Below are positions 51,624 to 54,832 of a stretch of DNA of 54,832 nucleotides, in pieces (positions within the stretch are counted from its first letter, which is position 1; each line of letters begins with the position of its first letter). The stretch is from Enterobacteriaceae bacterium UBA3516. GTDB lineage: Bacteria > Pseudomonadota > Gammaproteobacteria > Enterobacterales > Enterobacteriaceae. The position numbers and the translations under genes are program-made. The stretch is from contig DFPL01000283.1 of NCBI GenBank assembly GCA_002377245.1, positions 1 through 54,832 on the forward strand. Reading direction: 5' to 3'. The notes beneath the pieces were generated by a model. That model saw nothing but the letters and a program-made list of their open reading frames with translations. It searched no databases and was not told the origin of the DNA.

Positions 51624-53702
51624 ATGTCACACACACTCACTCTCCATCCCGCCAAAAAACGGGATGCGGTCTTCCTTTGGGTTTTACTCGGCTGGCTGGC
51701 GTTTGCCCTGCTGCCGAGCTGGAGCCTGGATTACGGCCTGACCGACTCAACGTCCGATGAAATTCTCGCGGCCTACGGCTGGTCACACCTTAACGTTAGC
51801 TGGTTATGGTACTTGCTCCCCACCGTGCTGGTGCTGCGCCCGCTCAGTGAAGCGAAACGTGAGCAGCGCGGCCGCCACTACTTTGATGCTGCCTGGGCAC
51901 TGCTGTGCATCGCCTTTGTGGCGATCAGCGCCACGGTTGAAGGCCGTGGGCTGGGCTATGCCAGCATCGTGCTGTTCGTCGCGTTAGGCGCGGTGATGAC
52001 GCTGGCGTTGACCCGTCTGGAGTGGCTTGGCGGTGACCGTTTCGTCATTGGCTCGCTGATCACGATTGTGGCGGGGATCAGCATCTTTATCGTCTGGCCG
52101 AGCATCGCCATATTTATTCCGATGTTCACCACCGACAGCGGCGAGTTTGCCCCGTTGGCCTTTATGAGCGTGCTCTCGCAGGCGCACATCATTCAGGTGA
52201 TCCTCAACTCCATCTGGCTGGCGATGGCCGTTGGCGTCGGCTGTACTTTCTTCGGTCTGGTGCTGGCGATTTACACCACGCGCATTGCCAAACGCAGCGC
52301 CATTATTGGTCGCGTGTTTTCCATTTTGCCTATCGTCACCCCGCCGTTCGTGGTGGGCTTAGGCGTGACGCTGATGATGGGGCGTTCCGGCTACGTGACC
52401 GAGCTGATGGTCGACTGGTTTGGACTGACCAACACCAACTGGCTGTATGGCTTTACCGGCATCTGGCTGGCGCAGGTGCTGGCCTTTACCCCGATGGCCT
52501 TTATGATCATCGACGGGGCCATCAAAACGATACACCCTTCACTGGAAGAGGCGTCTTACACGCTGCGCGCCAGCCGCTGGCAGACCTTTAACGGCGTTTT
52601 CGTTCCGCTGCTGAAACCGGCGCTGGCGAACGCTTTCCTGATCGTGGTAGTGCAGTCGCTGGCCGACTTCAGTAACCCGTTGGTACTGGGCGGTAACTTT
52701 GACGTACTGGCAACGCAGATCTACTTCTACATCACCGGTTCGCAGCTTGATTATCAGGCGGCGAGCACGCTGGGTGCCTTCCTGCTGCTCTTCTCTCTGC
52801 TGGTGTTCTGCGTGCAGTACATGTGGATTGGCAAACGCTCTTACGTGACGGTCTCCGGGAAATCCTACCGTGGCGATGTGCAGCCCCTGCCGGTCACCCT
52901 GGTCTGGACCGTGATTGCGCTGCTGACGATTTGGGTGGCCTTCAATGCCCTGCTTTACGGCAGCATTTTCTACGGCAGCTTCACCGTCAACTGGGGCGTG
53001 GATTACACCCTGACGCTGGACAACTTCATCAAACTGTTCGGCCAGGGAATGAGCGACGGGGCATGGCCTTCACTGCTTGATACGCTGCTTTATGCCGGTA
53101 TTGCCGCACCGATCACCGCCGCGTTTGGTTTGTTGATCGCCTGGATTGTGGTGCGCCAGCAGTTCAAAGGTAAAAAGACCATCGAGTTCACCACCATGCT
53201 GTGCTTTGCCGTACCGGGCACCGTGGCAGGCGTCTCCTACATCCTCGCCTTTAACAGTGCGCCGGTTTACATCACCGGTACCGCGGCGATTGTGATTATG
53301 TCGATGGTGATGCGTAACGTGCCGGTGGGGATTCGTGCCGGTATCGCGGGCCTCGGTCAGATAGACAAATCGCTGGATGAAGCCTCGCTCAGCCTGCGCG
53401 CCGGGTCACTGCGTACCATTACGCAGATCCTGCTGCCGCTGCTGCGCCCGGCCATTTTGTCCGCGCTGATTTACAGCTTTGTTCGCGCCATTACCACCGT
53501 CAGCGCCATCGTCTTCCTTGTCACCCCGGACACCCGCGTGGCAACGGCCTACATCCTGAACCGTGTGGAAGACGGCGAGTACGGCGTGGCCATTGCCTAT
53601 GGCTCAATCCTTATTGTGGTGATGCTCGCCATCATCTTCATTTTTGACTGGCTGATCGGTGAGGCGCGTATCTCCCGTTCTAAAGCCAAGAACCAGGCGT
53701 AA
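51624..53702 (+). CDS. afuB: AfuB-type double-domain ABC permease
   Basis: The 692-residue inner-membrane protein contains two copies of the binding-protein-dependent permease domain. EAA-type loops contacting the ATPase appear near residue 308 (LEEASYTLRAS) and near 585 (LDEASLSLRAG). Extra N-terminal helices (about residues 20–170) come before the first permease copy. The arrangement matches AfuB/FbpB. The ATG at 51624 (MSHTLTL) is chosen; an in-frame GTG at 51579 lies within the REP-like element. It is followed by afuC after 12 bp. Confidence 0.93.
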   Translation: MSHTLTLHPAKKRDAVFLWVLLGWLAFALLPSWSLDYGLTDSTSDEILAAYGWSHLNVSWLWYLLPTVLVLRPLSEAKREQRGRHYFDAAWALLCIAFVAISATVEGRGLGYASIVLFVALGAVMTLALTRLEWLGGDRFVIGSLITIVAGISIFIVWPSIAIFIPMFTTDSGEFAPLAFMSVLSQAHIIQVILNSIWLAMAVGVGCTFFGLVLAIYTTRIAKRSAIIGRVFSILPIVTPPFVVGLGVTLMMGRSGYVTELMVDWFGLTNTNWLYGFTGIWLAQVLAFTPMAFMIIDGAIKTIHPSLEEASYTLRASRWQTFNGVFVPLLKPALANAFLIVVVQSLADFSNPLVLGGNFDVLATQIYFYITGSQLDYQAASTLGAFLLLFSLLVFCVQYMWIGKRSYVTVSGKSYRGDVQPLPVTLVWTVIALLTIWVAFNALLYGSIFYGSFTVNWGVDYTLTLDNFIKLFGQGMSDGAWPSLLDTLLYAGIAAPITAAFGLLIAWIVVRQQFKGKKTIEFTTMLCFAVPGTVAGVSYILAFNSAPVYITGTAAIVIMSMVMRNVPVGIRAGIAGLGQIDKSLDEASLSLRAGSLRTITQILLPLLRPAILSALIYSFVRAITTVSAIVFLVTPDTRVATAYILNRVEDGEYGVAIAYGSILIVVMLAIIFIFDWLIGEARISRSKAKNQA

Positions 53703-53714
53703 CGGAGCATGACC

Positions 53715-54761
53715 ATGACACAAAAACATTTCGTTGAATTGCGCAACGTTAATAAGCAATTCGGCAGCAACACGGTGATTGAAAGCATCAATCTCGCCAT
53801 TCCACAAGGTGAGATGGTCAGCCTGCTTGGCCCTTCGGGATGCGGAAAAACCACCGTGCTGCGCCTGGTCGCCGGGCTGGAAAAACCCACCGGCGGGCAA
53901 ATTCTCATTGATGGCGAAGATGTCACACACCGTTCTATTCAACAGCGTGACATCTGCATGGTGTTTCAGTCCTATGCCCTCTTTCCCCATATGTCGCTGG
54001 GCGAAAACGTCGGTTATGGCCTGAAGATGCTTGGCGTTCCGCGCGCAGAGATCAAAACCCGCGTCAAAGAGGCGCTGGCGATGGTGGATCTGGAAGGCTT
54101 CGAAGACCGCTTTGTGGATCAGATTTCCGGTGGGCAGCAACAGCGTGTGGCGCTGGCCCGTGCGTTAATTCTGAAGCCTAAAGTGCTCCTGTTTGATGAG
54201 CCGCTGAGTAACCTCGATGCCAACCTGCGTCGCAGCATGCGCGATAAAATTCGCGAGCTGCAAAAGCAGTTCAACATCACCTCACTGTATGTGACCCACG
54301 ACCAGAGCGAGGCCTTCGCGGTGTCCGATACCGTACTGGTGATGAACAAAGGCAAGATTATGCAGATGGGCTCGCCGCAGGATCTCTACCGCCAGCCCGC
54401 ATCGCGCTTTATGGCAAGCTTTATGGGCGATGCCAACCTGTTCCCGGCGACCTTCCAGCAGGATAGCGTGGATATTTACGGTTACCGTTTGCCGAAGCCT
54501 ACCCATTTTGCCGCGCAGGGGACGGGGACGGTGGGCGTACGCCCGGAGGCCATCACCCTTGGCGAGCACGGCGAAGAGAGCCAGAAATGCGTCATTCAGC
54601 ACGTCGCCTATATGGGACCGCAGTATGAGGTGATTGTGGAGTGGCACGGCCAGCGTATTTTGTTGCAGGTGAATGCTACGCGTCTGCAACCCGATGTGGG
54701 GGATAGCTACTACCTGCAAATCCACCCCTACGGTATGTTCGAGCTGGCGGAGAGCGTGTAG
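53715..54761 (+). CDS. afuC: AfuC-type ABC transporter ATPase
   Basis: The 348-residue ATPase has Walker A at 39–47 (GPSGCGKTT), the Q-loop VFQSYALFPH, the signature ISGGQQQRVALARAL, Walker B LLFDEPLSNLD and the switch histidine VTHDQSEA. A C-terminal TOBE-type domain follows (FMGDANLFPA, VGVRPEAITL). It is close to FbpC/AfuC of E. coli and equals its length. The start at 53715 lies seven bases after GGAG; an ATG at 53709 would be too close to the ribosome site. It powers AfuAB import. Confidence 0.95.
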   Translation: MTQKHFVELRNVNKQFGSNTVIESINLAIPQGEMVSLLGPSGCGKTTVLRLVAGLEKPTGGQILIDGEDVTHRSIQQRDICMVFQSYALFPHMSLGENVGYGLKMLGVPRAEIKTRVKEALAMVDLEGFEDRFVDQISGGQQQRVALARALILKPKVLLFDEPLSNLDANLRRSMRDKIRELQKQFNITSLYVTHDQSEAFAVSDTVLVMNKGKIMQMGSPQDLYRQPASRFMASFMGDANLFPATFQQDSVDIYGYRLPKPTHFAAQGTGTVGVRPEAITLGEHGEESQKCVIQHVAYMGPQYEVIVEWHGQRILLQVNATRLQPDVGDSYYLQIHPYGMFELAESV

Positions 54762-54832
54762 TTATCCTGGCAGCGCCAGGGTAAGGGGAACATGCGGCTC
54801 TGAGGGTCGTTCCGTTCACCTTATGTTCCTTG

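Noticed and set aside
50523..54761. Reading the Afu genes as a ferric-iron importer
   Set aside because: The name is historical. Linkage to a Uhp-like sensor and published AfuA work favour sugar phosphates. Iron cannot be excluded from sequence alone.
1..54832. CRISPR arrays, tRNA genes, insertion sequences or integrases
   Set aside because: I looked for spaced direct repeats, tRNA-like cloverleaves and transposase or integrase motifs and saw none.

Overview
The window is a chromosomal segment from a member of the Enterobacteriaceae, most like Enterobacter and its relatives (Lelliottia, Leclercia). The gene order and the proteins follow the Escherichia coli acpH–malZ–proY–brnQ–phoRB–sbcDC–mak–rdgC–ppnP–aroM–yaiA–aroL–yaiI–proC–dgcC–psiF–phoA–iraP–ddlA–yaiZ–yaiY–yaiW–sbmA–ampH–yaiV–autotransporter–hemB backbone almost gene for gene, at near-identical protein lengths. 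I see no rRNA, tRNA, CRISPR array, insertion sequence, integrase or prophage. The genus is inferred from recalled protein sequences, not from a search.

Layout. 1–195 is the 3' end of acpH. 197–4272 holds a membrane-protein pair of unknown function (DUF3999 and DUF2339). 4356–6173 is malZ, divergent from a two-gene cassette (2-hydroxyacid dehydrogenase and DASS-family anion symporter, 6439–8864). Then come proY, brnQ and phoBR on the minus strand, and sbcDC on the plus strand (14275–18617). Where E. coli K-12 carries araJ there is an orphan two-domain fimbrial adhesin (18656–19897). mak and rdgC are divergent, followed by ppnP, aroM, yaiA, aroL and yaiI on the minus strand and proC on the plus strand. 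A Rieske/FAD oxidoreductase sits between proC and dgcC. psiF, phoA and iraP follow, then an MdtG-like exporter and an extensin-family protein divergent from ddlA. yaiZ, yaiY, yaiW–sbmA, an isochorismatase-like hydrolase, ampH, yaiV, a large EhaB/YaiT-type autotransporter and hemB complete the backbone. The right end (45103–54761) is a plus-strand accessory block: an OlsF-like acyltransferase fusion, a UhpABC-like sensory system and an AfuABC transporter.

How the genes work together. Phosphate control is visible twice. phoB and phoA each have a Pho box 10 bp upstream of a -10 element, so PhoR–PhoB made here should switch on alkaline phosphatase and the downstream psiF. Phosphorus scavenging extends to the Uhp-like/Afu block, which by family knowledge should sense and import sugar phosphates. 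Cell-wall genes cluster around ddlA (ddlA, the extensin-like putative peptidase, and ampH). Surface and biofilm functions include DgcC, the autotransporter, the orphan adhesin, and IraP, which stabilises the general stress sigma factor. DNA-end processing is covered by SbcCD and RdgC. The shikimate kinase gene aroL has a near-perfect TyrR box.

The general pattern is a conserved backbone with one- to six-gene cassettes inserted at backbone junctions and no mobility gene left behind. Most cassettes match known families. The least explained are DUF3999/DUF2339, the orphan adhesin, the extensin-like protein, and the OlsF–Uhp–Afu block.
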